Assembly (NCBI RefSeq): GCF_947494755.1
Contig: NZ_CANLVZ010000007.1
Span: 124,001-188,000, forward strand
Direction: 5' to 3'
Source: an uncultured Tateyamaria sp.
GTDB lineage: Bacteria > Pseudomonadota > Alphaproteobacteria > Rhodobacterales > Rhodobacteraceae
Length of the DNA: 64,000 bases
The notes under the pieces were generated by a model that saw nothing but the letters and a program-made list of their open reading frames with translations, did no database searches and was not told the DNA's origin. Each line of letters begins with the position of its first letter. Within the stretch, counting starts at the first letter, position 1. This document shows, one piece after another, positions 7,866 to 16,577 of this stretch. Position numbers and translations under genes: made by a program.

Positions 7866-8713
7866 AGTTCACCACCTACACCACCGATGGGGCGACCTAT
7901 TACGGGGCGGTCAGCGATGACGGGATGATCCCCCTCTCGCCCAACTTTCCCCAATGGCCAAGCCTGCGCGACGTGATCGCCGCCGATGGCCTGCACGATC
8001 TGGCCCGCGCCGCCGAGGGGCGCAACGCGACGCATAGCAACGTCACCTACCAGATCCCCGTCCCCGACCCGGAAAAGATCATCTGCGTCGGCGTGAACTT
8101 TCCCGATCGCAATGCCGAATACAAAGACGGGCAGGACGCCCCGCCCAACATGTCGCTGTTCCCCCGTTTCGCGCGCAGCTTTACCGGGCACAATCAGCCC
8201 ATCCTGCGCCCCGCCGAAAGCCACAAGCTCGATTATGAGGGTGAGATCGCCATCGTGATCGGCAAGGGCGGGCGGCGTATTTCCGAAGAAGCGGCCTACG
8301 ACCATATCGCGGCCCTGACCCTGTGCAACGAAGGCACGATCCGCGACTGGGTGCGCCATGCCAAATTCAACGTCACCCAGGGCAAGAACTGGGAGGCTTC
8401 CGGCGCGATAGGGCCTTGGCTTGTTCCCTTCACCCATGCCGCCCAGCTCGATGACATCCGGCTCACCACCCATGTGAACGGCGAATTGCGTCAGGATGAT
8501 CGCACGGCCCGCATGCTGTTCCCGATCCGCCGCCAGATCGCCTATATCTCGACCTTCACGACGCTTGTGCCCGGCGACATCATCGTCACGGGAACGCCCA
8601 CGGGGGCGGGCGCGCGCTTTGATCCCCCGAAGTTCCTCGTGCCCGGCGACGTGGTCGAGGTCAGCGCCGAGGGCATCGGCACGCTGCGCAGCGAGGTCGC
8701 GGATGAAACCTGA
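7862..8713 (+). CDS. Fumarylacetoacetate hydrolase-family protein (HpaG-like isomerase/decarboxylase)
   Basis: This 283-residue protein has the FAH C-terminal catalytic fold. The core is EKIICVGVNFPDRNAEY, then LDYEGEIAIVIGK, whose acidic residues bind Mg2+, and LVPGDIIVTGTPTGAGA. Relatives include 5-carboxymethyl-2-oxo-hex-3-ene-1,6-dioate decarboxylase / 2-hydroxyhepta-2,4-diene-1,7-dioate isomerase (HpaG) and other beta-diketone hydrolases. ATGA overlap couples it to the decarboxylase, and its 3' end overlaps the hydratase gene by 11 bases. The adjacent HpaH-like hydratase, which uses the product of HpaG, favours the homoprotocatechuate lower pathway over a generic FAH role. Confidence 0.78.
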   Translation: MKFTTYTTDGATYYGAVSDDGMIPLSPNFPQWPSLRDVIAADGLHDLARAAEGRNATHSNVTYQIPVPDPEKIICVGVNFPDRNAEYKDGQDAPPNMSLFPRFARSFTGHNQPILRPAESHKLDYEGEIAIVIGKGGRRISEEAAYDHIAALTLCNEGTIRDWVRHAKFNVTQGKNWEASGAIGPWLVPFTHAAQLDDIRLTTHVNGELRQDDRTARMLFPIRRQIAYISTFTTLVPGDIIVTGTPTGAGARFDPPKFLVPGDVVEVSAEGIGTLRSEVADET

Positions 8714-9497
8714 GGACCACGCAAGCGCCGCACGCGCCCTGATCGACGCCGAACGGACGCACACGCAGACGGGCCTGCTCTCCGTCGCCTATCCCGACAT
8801 CACCATGGACGATGCCTACGCAATCCAGGCGCAGGTCGTGGCGGCCAAGGTCGCAAGCGGTGATCCGGTCATAGGATGGAAAATCGGGCTGACCAGCCGC
8901 GCTATGCAGCAAGCGCTGAACATCGACATTCCCGACAGCGGGGTACTGACCCGCTCAATGCACTTTGACAGCGGTGCCACCATTCCGGCAGGCCGTTTCA
9001 TTCAGCCGCGTGTGGAGGCCGAGATCGCCTTTGTCATGGGCGCGGACCTTGGTGGTGAAGATGTGACGCGCGACAATGTTCTGGCGGCCACGGATCATGT
9101 GGCCCCTGCGCTCGAAATCCTAGACACGCGGATTTTGCGCGCCGACCCTGAAACCGGCCAGCCCCGCAAGGTCTTCGACACGATCGCGGACAATGCCGCC
9201 AATGCGGGGATCGTGCTAGGTACGGCACGCCACCAGCCCAACGACCTGCGATGGGTCGGAACGATTGCGAAAGCGGGCGATACGGTCGAGGAAACCGGCC
9301 TTGGCGCGGGCGTCCTGAACGATCCGGTGGAAAGTGTTGTCTGGCTTGCGCGGCGCATGGCGACTTACGGCGCCACGATCAAGGCGGGGCAGGTCATCCT
9401 ATCCGGCAGCTTTATCCGGCCCATCGAATGCCCATCCGGGACGCACATCCATGCGGACTTCGGCAGTTTCGGAGAGGTGGCTTTGACCTTCGCGTAA
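8703..9497 (+). CDS. hpaH: 2-oxo-hept-4-ene-1,7-dioate hydratase (HpaH-like)
   Basis: This 264-residue hydratase/decarboxylase-superfamily protein adds water to 2-oxo-hept-4-ene-1,7-dioate in homoprotocatechuate degradation. Features include DPVIGWKIGLTSRAMQ, then RVEAEIAFVMGADL carrying the metal-binding acidic residues, and HVAPALEILDTRI. Length matches HpaH (about 265). The start ATG at 8703 lies within the end of the upstream gene; a longer in-frame extension would overlap it by over 200 bases and is rejected. The stop codon TAA at 9495-9497 is the first part of a palindromic repeat. MhpD/XylJ-type hydratases are related, but the size and neighbours fit HpaH best. Confidence 0.82.
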   Translation: MKPEDHASAARALIDAERTHTQTGLLSVAYPDITMDDAYAIQAQVVAAKVASGDPVIGWKIGLTSRAMQQALNIDIPDSGVLTRSMHFDSGATIPAGRFIQPRVEAEIAFVMGADLGGEDVTRDNVLAATDHVAPALEILDTRILRADPETGQPRKVFDTIADNAANAGIVLGTARHQPNDLRWVGTIAKAGDTVEETGLGAGVLNDPVESVVWLARRMATYGATIKAGQVILSGSFIRPIECPSGTHIHADFGSFGEVALTFA

Positions 9498-9516
9498 GGC
9501 GCATGCGTCATGCGCC
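9494..9516 (+). repeat. Palindromic GTAA-stem element, copy 3 (bidirectional terminator candidate)
   Basis: GTAA is followed by an 8-bp perfect stem GGCGCATG / CATGCGCC with loop CGT. The TAA is the stop codon of the hpaH-like gene, and the hairpin lies between it and the convergent glucokinase stop at 9526. The stem differs from copies 1 and 2, yet all pairs are kept. Confidence 0.7.
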
Positions 9517-9525
9517 CAAGGGTCG

Positions 9526-10422
9526 CTACACGGCAACCGCCAGATAGCGCGCGCAACCGTGCAAGGCCGAAGCATCGTCGGTCAGCAGATAGGTCGGAAT
9601 GCGCGCCATGCGTCCGTCAAACAGGGTATCGGAGGTCAACGGCGCAAGGGCAGCCGCGCGGTTTGGCCCGGTCAGCAAGGTGCGGGCCAGACTGCCGTTG
9701 AAATAAATCCCACCCTCGGGCAGATACAGATACGCAACCTCACGGGTAAGCGCCCCAAGTGCGCGCGCCATGATCGCCAGCGTTTCAGGCCCCCCCGGTG
9801 CGGTGCCCAACTCTTCGGGGGCACATGTGAGCCCCGTGCGGGCGGTGTGAAACTTGGCCAGACCTTTGCCCGACAACAAATGCTCGACCGTGTCAAAGGC
9901 GCGGGAATCCTCAACCTCGGCTTCGATGATCGAGGCCACAGGATGGGGAAGCCGCGCATGGCCCATCTCGGCGGCATAAACGACGCCGGACGGGCGGTGC
10001 GTTACACTAACGTTGAAACCGGTGCCGAGGCCCACGACCATGGCCTGAGGTTCTTCATCAATGGGCGTCCCGCTCAGGTGTTCGAACGAGCTGTCAGGCA
10101 AGATGCTGATCGCGTGGCCAAGCGCCTCAAGATCATTGAGCAGATGGACAGCCGACAGCGACAGATCGCGGGCCAGACCGACAGCATCAAAGTGCCAGTC
10201 CCGATTGGTCAACCGCCCCTCGCCCTTGCCCACTGGCCCCGCGATGGCAATGGCCGCCGCACTCAGCGAAGGCTGCTCGTCGATATAACCACGCGCCAGA
10301 TCGGCGAAACAGGAATAATTGTCATTGCGAAAACGGCGCACGGTCTCTGCGCGCACACCGGTTTCGTCTGCCAAAGCCAGACGGCAATTCGTACCACCTA
10401 CATCTGCTACTAGATACAGCAT
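9526..10422 (-). CDS. glk: Glucokinase (Glk family)
   Basis: This protein of about 298 residues phosphorylates glucose with ATP. It carries the ATP/phosphate-binding LVADVGGTNCRLAL near the N-terminus, IAIAGPVGKGEGRLTNRDW, LLNDLEALGHAI (catalytic Asp) and VGLGTGFNVS. It is the E. coli-type Glk rather than a ROK kinase. The start at 10422 (MLYLVADVGG) is preferred because homologues begin a few residues before this motif; an ATG at 10440 would add six residues and follow the upstream stop by 2 bases. It is the last gene of the xylF-type sugar importer operon, so the importer may also carry glucose (inference). Confidence 0.85.
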   Translation of the reverse strand: MLYLVADVGGTNCRLALADETGVRAETVRRFRNDNYSCFADLARGYIDEQPSLSAAAIAIAGPVGKGEGRLTNRDWHFDAVGLARDLSLSAVHLLNDLEALGHAISILPDSSFEHLSGTPIDEEPQAMVVGLGTGFNVSVTHRPSGVVYAAEMGHARLPHPVASIIEAEVEDSRAFDTVEHLLSGKGLAKFHTARTGLTCAPEELGTAPGGPETLAIMARALGALTREVAYLYLPEGGIYFNGSLARTLLTGPNRAAALAPLTSDTLFDGRMARIPTYLLTDDASALHGCARYLAVAV

Positions 10423-10442
10423 CGCCGCCTGGTCCCGCATGT

Positions 10443-11219
10443 TTAGGATTCGCCCGGTTTCTTACCCAGGATGATCATTCCAAGCAGGTCATCGTCGGTT
10501 ACGTCATCGACGTCAACCGTGCCCACCAATTGTCCGTTTTTCATCACCGAAGCCCGGTCGCACAATTCCATCACATCATGGATGTCATGGCTGATCAGGA
10601 AAATACCGATCCCGTCCGCCTTGAGCTGCTGGATCAACTCGGACACCATCTGTGTCTCGTGCGGACCAAGGGCGGCGGTCGGTTCGTCCATGATCAGGAT
10701 GCGCGCGTTGAAATAGACGGCGCGCGCGATCGCGACCGACTGGCGCTGACCGCCAGACAGGGCCGACACCGGGTCCTTGAACTTTTTGAAGTTCGGGTTG
10801 AGGCGCGCCATGATCTTGCGCGTCTCCGCCTCCATCGCGTCATCGTCCACGAACCCGACAGCCGAGGTCAACTCGCGCCCCAGAAACAGGTTGGACGCCG
10901 CATCGAGGTTATCTGCCAGCGCAAGCGTCTGGTAGATCGTCTCGATATTATACGACCGTGCATCGCGCGGATTGGTGATCGTCGCTTTTTCGCCGTTCAC
11001 ATAGATCTCGCCCGAGTCCATCCCGTAGGCACCCGACAGGATCTTGATTAGCGTCGATTTGCCCGCCCCGTTGTGGCCCAGAAGGCCCACGACTTCGCCA
11101 GGGTAAAGGTCAACTGACACATGATCGACCGCGTGGACCCCGCCAAACGAGATGCAGATGTCGCGCATATCGACCAGTGGTGTGCCACTGCGGTCAATGG
11201 GTTTCTTTTCAACGCTCAT
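10443..11219 (-). CDS. Sugar ABC transporter ATP-binding protein (XylG/FrcA-like, single domain)
   Basis: This 258-residue ATPase powers the adjacent sugar importer from the cytoplasmic face. It has Walker [10 protein letters not shown] at residues 48-56, the signature [14 protein letters not shown], Walker [12 protein letters not shown] and the switch HDIHD. E. coli XylG has two fused nucleotide-binding domains (about 510 residues). Here only one is present, as in alphaproteobacterial FrcA-type transporters, so it should work as a homodimer. It overlaps the permease gene by ATGA and is followed by glucokinase. Substrate is inferred from the operon, most likely D-xylose and possibly glucose. 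Confidence 0.88.
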   Translation of the reverse strand: MSVEKKPIDRSGTPLVDMRDICISFGGVHAVDHVSVDLYPGEVVGLLGHNGAGKSTLIKILSGAYGMDSGEIYVNGEKATITNPRDARSYNIETIYQTLALADNLDAASNLFLGRELTSAVGFVDDDAMEAETRKIMARLNPNFKKFKDPVSALSGGQRQSVAIARAVYFNARILIMDEPTAALGPHETQMVSELIQQLKADGIGIFLISHDIHDVMELCDRASVMKNGQLVGTVDVDDVTDDDLLGMIILGKKPGES

Positions 11220-12541
11220 TTCGAAGACCTCCGATACAGGTTGTCCAGATAGACGGCCAGCACGAGGACGGAGCCCACGACGACCTGTTGAATGGCCGCG
11301 TCAAATCCGATCAGGACCATGCCGGTTTGCAGGGATTGCATGACAAAGGCTCCAAGGACCGCGCCATAGATCGTGCCCACCCCACCGGCAAGCGAGGTGC
11401 CCCCGATGACGGCTGCGGCGATCACGTACAACTCATCCAGCGTGCCAAGTGCGTTGGTGGCCGACCCAAGCCGCGCCGAGGCGACCGAGGCCGACAGCCC
11501 CGTCAGGAACCCCATGAGCGCGAAGATCTTGACCGTCATCCACTTGGTGTTGATGCCTGCCAGCGCTGCAGCCTCGGGGTTGCCCCCGATCGCATAGACG
11601 TAGCGACCGAACCGGGTGCGGCTCATCACCAAGGTCATGATGATCGCAACGGCCAGCAGGATCAGAACCGGGATGGCAAAGCCGTGGCTGATGAACAGCC
11701 CACCTTCGGGAATTTCGATCCCTTCCGCAGCAGCATAGCGGCGCACAACCCCGCGCGGCCATGGATAGGCGTTGACCAGCAGGACAGCCCCGATCACGGC
11801 ACCCGCACCGATGGCGGCAATAAACGTGTCGGCCCACATGGGACGCTGTGCGAACCCGTGCTTCTTACGCTGCGAGCGCCCGGCAAAGACCAGACCGACC
11901 ACGACCACGGCAGCGATCAAACCGATGACCCAAGACCCGGTTGAGCCGACGGCGCCTTCGGGCGTGCCCCCAAGCAGGCGGAACGTGCTGTCCACAGGCG
12001 AGATCGTCTCGCCCCGGGCCACGAGAAAAGCCGCGCCGCGCCAGACGAGCAAGCCGCCGAGGGTCACGATGAAGGCCGGGATTTGCATATAGGCGATCAT
12101 GTAGCCATGAAATGCGCCTACGAGCGTGCCGCAGATCAGCCCCACAATGACGGCGATGATCCAGATCGACCAATGCTCAAGCCCGACGATGGAGGGCAGG
12201 AACCAGACTTGGGTCACGCCCATGATGATCGCGCAGAACCCAAGGACAGAGCCGACGGACAGGTCGATATGGCGGGTCACGATGACCAGAACCATGCCGC
12301 AGGCCATGATCCCGATGGAGGAGGTCTGAACGCTCAGGTTCCAAAGGTTGCGGGGCGTCAGGAAGGCACCAAAGCCATTGACCAGCGCGCCGTAGAGGTG
12401 AAAGCCAACCCAGATCAACGCCAATGCGCCAATCATGCCAAGCAGGCGGGTGTCTAATTCGGTGGCCTGGATAAAGCGCGCAACCGGCCCTTTGGGCGCA
12501 GGCGGTGTCGGCTGTCCGGCGGAAGTGCTTGTATCTGTCAT
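11216..12541 (-). CDS. Sugar ABC transporter permease (XylH-like)
   Basis: This 441-residue inner-membrane permease belongs to the BPD_transp_2 family of monosaccharide importers. About ten hydrophobic segments are visible, with the family motif [23 protein letters not shown] and [16 protein letters not shown] near the C-terminus. The start ATG at 12541 (MTDTSTSAG) gives the usual short cytoplasmic N-terminus; an upstream alternative would add 33 unrelated residues. It overlaps the ATPase gene by ATGA and follows the binding-protein gene after a 130-base gap containing a hairpin. Length fits XylH, which is longer than RbsC-type permeases. Confidence 0.87.
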   Translation of the reverse strand: MTDTSTSAGQPTPPAPKGPVARFIQATELDTRLLGMIGALALIWVGFHLYGALVNGFGAFLTPRNLWNLSVQTSSIGIMACGMVLVIVTRHIDLSVGSVLGFCAIIMGVTQVWFLPSIVGLEHWSIWIIAVIVGLICGTLVGAFHGYMIAYMQIPAFIVTLGGLLVWRGAAFLVARGETISPVDSTFRLLGGTPEGAVGSTGSWVIGLIAAVVVVGLVFAGRSQRKKHGFAQRPMWADTFIAAIGAGAVIGAVLLVNAYPWPRGVVRRYAAAEGIEIPEGGLFISHGFAIPVLILLAVAIIMTLVMSRTRFGRYVYAIGGNPEAAALAGINTKWMTVKIFALMGFLTGLSASVASARLGSATNALGTLDELYVIAAAVIGGTSLAGGVGTIYGAVLGAFVMQSLQTGMVLIGFDAAIQQVVVGSVLVLAVYLDNLYRRSSK

Positions 12542-12628
12542 CACAGCGTCCCGGATAAAGGGCACCGTCACCACAAGAGAGATCTCGGGCGCGTGTGCAC
12601 GGGGAATTGTAAGGAAATTCGAGAATTT

Positions 12629-12658
12629 GCACCGGCACACCCAAAGGAGCGCCGGCGC
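12629..12658 (-). promoter_or_regulatory. Intercistronic stem-loop between xylF and xylH genes
   Basis: On the minus-strand transcript, GCGCCGGCGC pairs with GTGCCGGTGC over 10 bp (two G-U pairs) around a 10-base loop. No U-run follows, so it is not a standard terminator. In binding-protein operons such hairpins commonly protect the upstream mRNA and raise binding-protein over permease levels. A second small palindrome, AAATTC / GAATTT, lies just beyond it. Confidence 0.5.
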
Positions 12659-12671
12659 GGGGCATCAGCCC

Positions 12672-13706
12672 TTAGCTACAGCCATCAACACCGTCGAGGG
12701 CACCGGCACACACTTTGTCTTTCTCGATGTGGCCAGCGTCGATCACGGCGCTGATGTTGTCTTTGGTCACGGGTGTTGGCTCAAGGAAGATGGCGTTCAT
12801 TTCAACACCGTTCGCGCCACCGGACCACTGCTCGGCACCTTCGACATCAGCCAATGCTGTGCCACCGGCCAGAGCGACAGCGATCTCAGCGGCTTTGCCA
12901 CCCAGATCCAGCGCGTTTTTCCAGACCGACACGGTTTGCTCGCCGCGGGCGACACGGTTCAGCGCGGCGTGGTCGCCGTCCTGACCGCCAACGGGCACGG
13001 ACAGACCCTGCGCCTGAAGGGCGGCAATTGCGCCGCCGGCCATGCCGTCGTTCTGGGACAGAACCGCGTCAACGTCGTTGTTGGCCGCTGTCAGGATCTG
13101 CTCCATGTTCTTCTGGGCGTTGTCTGGCTTCCAGCCATCCGAGAACGCTTCACCGACGATGTTGATTGTGCCAGCTTCGACTTTGTCGCCGATGACTTCC
13201 ATCATGCCTTCCAGCAGGAAGCCCGCGTTTGGATCACCCTTGTCGCCTTTGATGATGGCATAGTTGCCTTCAGGCTGTGCGGCCATCACGGTTTCGGCGA
13301 TGATGCGGCCGACGCCTTTGTTGTCAAAGGTCAGATAGAACGTGCGGTCGTCTTCGATCAGACGGTCATAGCCCACGACCGGGATGCCTTCGTTGTCGGC
13401 TTGGTCGATAGCGGGGCCGATTGCGTCTTTGTCCATCGCAAGGATGATCAGCGCGTCCGCACCTTGGGCGATCAGCGCCTCAACGTCGGTCAGCTGCTTG
13501 GCAGCCGAAGCTTGTGCGTCTGCGGAAATATAGGTCGCGCCCAACTCTTCGAGCTTGGCTTTGATGGCCGCTTCGTCTGTTTTCCAGCGCTCTTCCTGGA
13601 AGTTCGACCAGCTCACACCCACGGTGACGCCATGGCCATCGGCCAAGACGGGGCTTGTGAACATCGTGGCAGCCGCAAGGGCGCCGAGTATCGTGCGTCG
13701 TTTCAT
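12672..13706 (-). CDS. xylF: D-xylose ABC transporter substrate-binding protein (XylF-like)
   Basis: This 344-residue periplasmic protein has a signal peptide (MKRRTILGALAAATMFTSPVLA) and a type I periplasmic-binding fold. It shows VGVSWSNFQEERWKTDE, characteristic of XylF, then LIILAMDKDAIGPA, NKGVGRI and LSQNDGMAGGAI. It captures xylose and delivers it to the permease. The start at 13706 has GGAGGAC 6-9 bases upstream and removes seven residues from the longest frame. It is the first gene of the leftward operon with permease, ATPase and glucokinase, and diverges from the ROK regulator. The shared region contains an AT-rich inverted repeat at 13768-13798. Confidence 0.9.
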   Translation of the reverse strand: MKRRTILGALAAATMFTSPVLADGHGVTVGVSWSNFQEERWKTDEAAIKAKLEELGATYISADAQASAAKQLTDVEALIAQGADALIILAMDKDAIGPAIDQADNEGIPVVGYDRLIEDDRTFYLTFDNKGVGRIIAETVMAAQPEGNYAIIKGDKGDPNAGFLLEGMMEVIGDKVEAGTINIVGEAFSDGWKPDNAQKNMEQILTAANNDVDAVLSQNDGMAGGAIAALQAQGLSVPVGGQDGDHAALNRVARGEQTVSVWKNALDLGGKAAEIAVALAGGTALADVEGAEQWSGGANGVEMNAIFLEPTPVTKDNISAVIDAGHIEKDKVCAGALDGVDGCS

Positions 13707-13767
13707 TAAGTGTCCTCCCAAAGACATGGCCCAGACATTCTTTTTCGACTGGGTTCCTCATTGTTAG

Positions 13768-13798
13768 CCAATTAAATTCGAAAAGCAAATTAAATTGG
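13768..13798. promoter_or_regulatory. AT-rich inverted repeat, candidate XylR (ROK) operator 1
   Basis: The arms CCAATTAAATT (13768-13778) and AATTAAATTGG (13788-13798) form an inverted repeat matching at 10 of 11 positions around a 9-base spacer. It lies between the divergent xylF-like and ROK regulator genes. The core AATTCGA-N4-CAAATT (13775-13791) recurs at 20651-20667 before xylB. Position, symmetry and recurrence suggest the ROK repressor binds here. Confidence 0.6.
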
Positions 13799-13881
13799 AC
13801 AGCTTTGCAAAAAAGGGCCAGTATCCGCAACAAGGGAGTCGGGCCCAACTTGGCCTGCGGAGAGAAAAAGAGAGATATATC

Positions 13882-15084
13882 ATGGCGTTCGGTCATCAAA
13901 AGGTCGAAAGCAGACGGCTGCTGCTGCGCGAAATCGCGCAACGTGGCCCCCTGCCCCGCATTGATCTGGCTGCCCGAACCGGCATCAGCAGGGCCACCGT
14001 GACGTCCGTTACGGGCGAGTTGCTGCGTGGCGGGCTGATCGAAGAGGTGCCGCGCGAATCACGCGCCGACGAGGCATCGCGGGGCCGGCCACGGGTCGAC
14101 CTCAAGGTGGCTGGCGCGGCGCATCTGATTGCGGGTCTCAAGGTGTCGACCGCCGCCATCTCGCTGGTGCTGATGGATTTCGAAGGGGCCCATGTCGCCG
14201 ATTTCGAACAACAGATCGCGCCCGGGCGTCATACGCCCGATGCCCTTGCCGAAGAAATCGCCACCGCACTGGAGGCTCTGACCGCTCAGGCCGGGTTGAG
14301 CCTTGGCGATGTCTCGGGTGTCGGCGTTGGCCTTGCGGGTGTGGTTGATGCCGATCACGGGCTGGTCTACTGGTCCCCCTCGCTGGATCAGCGCAATACG
14401 CCGTTCGGAACCGTATTGTCTGAACGGCTGGGGATCGATGTCTACCTCGACAACGACGCCAACCTGGTGGCGATGGCCGAACTGACCTTTGGTATCGGCA
14501 AGAACCATTCCGATTTCATCGTCATCACCATCGAAAGCGGCGTGGGGATGGGCATGGTCCTGGGCGGCCAGCTTTATCGTGGCACGCGCGGCTGCGGGGC
14601 CGAATTTGGCCACACCAAGGTGCATCTGGACGGCGCGTTGTGTCGCTGTGGGCAGCGCGGCTGCCTTGAGGCCTACGTGGCGGACTATGCCCTTGTGCGC
14701 GAGGCGGCCAGTGTGGGCGGTGTCAGCCTGACGATGCCGACCTCACAAGCGGTCAGCACAGTACTGCGCGCGGCCAAGGCGGGCGATCCGACCGCCCAGA
14801 CTGTCATCGAACGCGCAGGCAAGATGTTTGCGATGGGTCTGGCCAATCTGGTCAACATCTTTGACCCCGAATTGTTGATCCTCGCGGGGGAGCAGATGCA
14901 ATTTGACCACCTTTATGCGGACACGGTGATTGACGACATGCAAAAACTGATCGTCGAGATCGATAAACCCGCCCCTGCTGTTGTCGTCCACAAATGGGAC
15001 AACCTGATGTGGGCCAAGGGTGCTGCGGCCTATGCGCTGGAATATGTGCAAGACACCGCCGTCGAGGAGTTGGCGGATGTTTAA
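13882..15084 (+). CDS. ROK-family transcriptional regulator (XylR-like repressor)
   Basis: This 400-residue protein has an N-terminal HTH at about residues 8-60 (VESRRLLLREIAQRG, RIDLAARTGISRATVTSV). A ROK sugar-kinase-like effector domain follows, with LDNDANLVAMAE, ESGVGMGMVLGG and the zinc motif CRCGQRGCLEA. ROK repressors of this type sense a sugar and release xylose genes. The start at 13882 follows a purine-rich leader with weak ribosome-site similarity and gives the normal N-terminus. It diverges from xylF and overlaps the next gene by 8 bases. Function as the xylose regulator is inferred from location and from the matching operator-like motifs at 13775 and 20651. Confidence 0.85.
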   Translation: MAFGHQKVESRRLLLREIAQRGPLPRIDLAARTGISRATVTSVTGELLRGGLIEEVPRESRADEASRGRPRVDLKVAGAAHLIAGLKVSTAAISLVLMDFEGAHVADFEQQIAPGRHTPDALAEEIATALEALTAQAGLSLGDVSGVGVGLAGVVDADHGLVYWSPSLDQRNTPFGTVLSERLGIDVYLDNDANLVAMAELTFGIGKNHSDFIVITIESGVGMGMVLGGQLYRGTRGCGAEFGHTKVHLDGALCRCGQRGCLEAYVADYALVREAASVGGVSLTMPTSQAVSTVLRAAKAGDPTAQTVIERAGKMFAMGLANLVNIFDPELLILAGEQMQFDHLYADTVIDDMQKLIVEIDKPAPAVVVHKWDNLMWAKGAAAYALEYVQDTAVEELADV

Positions 15085-16570
15085 GCCCGTCGCGCTATGC
15101 GCCGTTCTCGCGGGCCCGGCAGTCGCAGACGGGACCCCGCGCTTTGAACCTGTGACCGTCCCCAACCACGTCTATGATGGCGGGTGGGAGCATTTTGTGG
15201 GCGGTGGCCTTGCGGTGCTGGACTGTGATGGCGACGACCGGTTGGATCTTGTGGCCGCGGGCGGGTCGAACCCGGCGATGCTGCTGCACAATACGTCAAA
15301 TGAAACCGTCGCATTCGAAGAGATGACCCCGGCTGCGCTGCGGATAACCGGGACCACCGGGGCCTATCCGCTGGATTTCGACGGTGATGGCACGCTTGAT
15401 CTGGTCGTCTTGCGAGTCGGGCCAGACGTCATGTTGCGGGGCCTTGGGGGATGCGATTTCGAACCCGTCCCTTGGGCCTTCGACGATCGCTGGAGCACCG
15501 CATTCTCGGCGACATGGGAGGCCGGGCAGAGCGCGCCAACGCTCGCCTTCGGCCACTACGTCGACCGCGCCGACCCGGAGGGACCGTTTGAGGCCTGCGA
15601 TATCAATACTCTGTGGCGACCCACTAAGAACGGATACGCTGCGACCCCGCTAGAGCCGGGTCATTGCGCGCTCTCGATGCTGTTCACCGACTGGGCCCGG
15701 ACGGGCCGCGCCGATCTGCGCGTGTCCAACGACCGCCACTACTATGTGCGCGAGGGGCAGGAACAGTTGTGGGCGATGGAGGGCACACCCCGCCTCTATG
15801 ACGAAACCGATGGCTGGGATCGCCACATGCTCTGGGGCATGGGCATTGCAACCCGTGATCTGGATCGGGACGGGCGTGACGAGGTGTTCTTGAGCTCGAT
15901 GGGCGATCAGCGCCTGATGCGGCAAACGGACGATAGGCCCACCTATGTCGATGTGCCCTTCGGCGTCGGCAGCACGGCGCAGCGCCCCTATATCGGCGAT
16001 GACGGGCGCCCCTCGACTGGCTGGCATATCGCGTTCGGCGACGTGAACATTGACGGGCGCGACGATGCGTTCATCGCCAAGGGCAACGTGCAGCAAATGC
16101 CCAGCAATGCGATGGAAGACCCCAACAACCTGTTGATCGCGCAAGAGAATGACAGCTTTGTCGAAGCCGGAGATACGGCAGGCGTCGCCTCCTTGCACCG
16201 TGGACGCGGCGCGGCGCTGGCGGATTTCAACGGCGATGGTCTGCTCGATCTTGCAGTCGTGAACCGGCGCGCGCCGCTTGAGGTCTGGCAGAACGTCACG
16301 CCGACCGAAGGCCACTGGCTAAGCGTGTCGCTGATCCAAAAGGGCGCCAATACGCAGGCCGTTGGGGCGTGGATCGAGGTGGATGACGGGACGTCCATTC
16401 AAGCGCGCGAGATCACGGTGGGTGGCGGCCATGCAGGCGGCATGTCAGGGCCGCAACATTTCGGGTTGGGCGACGTCGGGGCGGTGAAACTGCGGGTGCG
16501 CTGGCCGCATGACGGGTGGTCAGATTGGCAGGACGCAGATGCCGACCAGCACCTGCGTATCACCAGATAG
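15077..16570 (+). CDS. Secreted FG-GAP/VCBS repeat protein with C-terminal ASPIC/UnbV-type domain
   Basis: This 497-residue exported protein starts with a signal peptide (MFKPVALCAVLAGPAVADG). Repeated calcium-binding FG-GAP blades follow, visible as LDCDGDDRLDLV, LDFDGDGTLDLV, RDLDRDGRDEVFL, GDVNIDGRDDAFI and DFNGDGLLDLAV. The C-terminal part (WLSVSLIQKGANTQAVGAWIEV, then GDVGAVKLRVRWP) matches the ASPIC/UnbV module of CRTAC1-like proteins. The ATG at 15077 overlaps the regulator's end by 8 bases and is preceded by GAGGAG. It converges on the di-heme peroxidase 7 bases away. Substrate or partner is unknown; the calcium loops suggest a beta-propeller in the periplasm or outside the cell. Confidence 0.8.
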   Translation: MFKPVALCAVLAGPAVADGTPRFEPVTVPNHVYDGGWEHFVGGGLAVLDCDGDDRLDLVAAGGSNPAMLLHNTSNETVAFEEMTPAALRITGTTGAYPLDFDGDGTLDLVVLRVGPDVMLRGLGGCDFEPVPWAFDDRWSTAFSATWEAGQSAPTLAFGHYVDRADPEGPFEACDINTLWRPTKNGYAATPLEPGHCALSMLFTDWARTGRADLRVSNDRHYYVREGQEQLWAMEGTPRLYDETDGWDRHMLWGMGIATRDLDRDGRDEVFLSSMGDQRLMRQTDDRPTYVDVPFGVGSTAQRPYIGDDGRPSTGWHIAFGDVNIDGRDDAFIAKGNVQQMPSNAMEDPNNLLIAQENDSFVEAGDTAGVASLHRGRGAALADFNGDGLLDLAVVNRRAPLEVWQNVTPTEGHWLSVSLIQKGANTQAVGAWIEVDDGTSIQAREITVGGGHAGGMSGPQHFGLGDVGAVKLRVRWPHDGWSDWQDADADQHLRITR

Positions 16571-16577
16571 CGGGCGC

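Noticed and set aside
8496-8702. An N-terminal extension of the HpaH-like hydratase
   Set aside because: It would overlap the FAH-family gene by over 200 bases and is Arg/Ser/Pro-rich shadow sequence; the ATG at 8703 gives the normal length.
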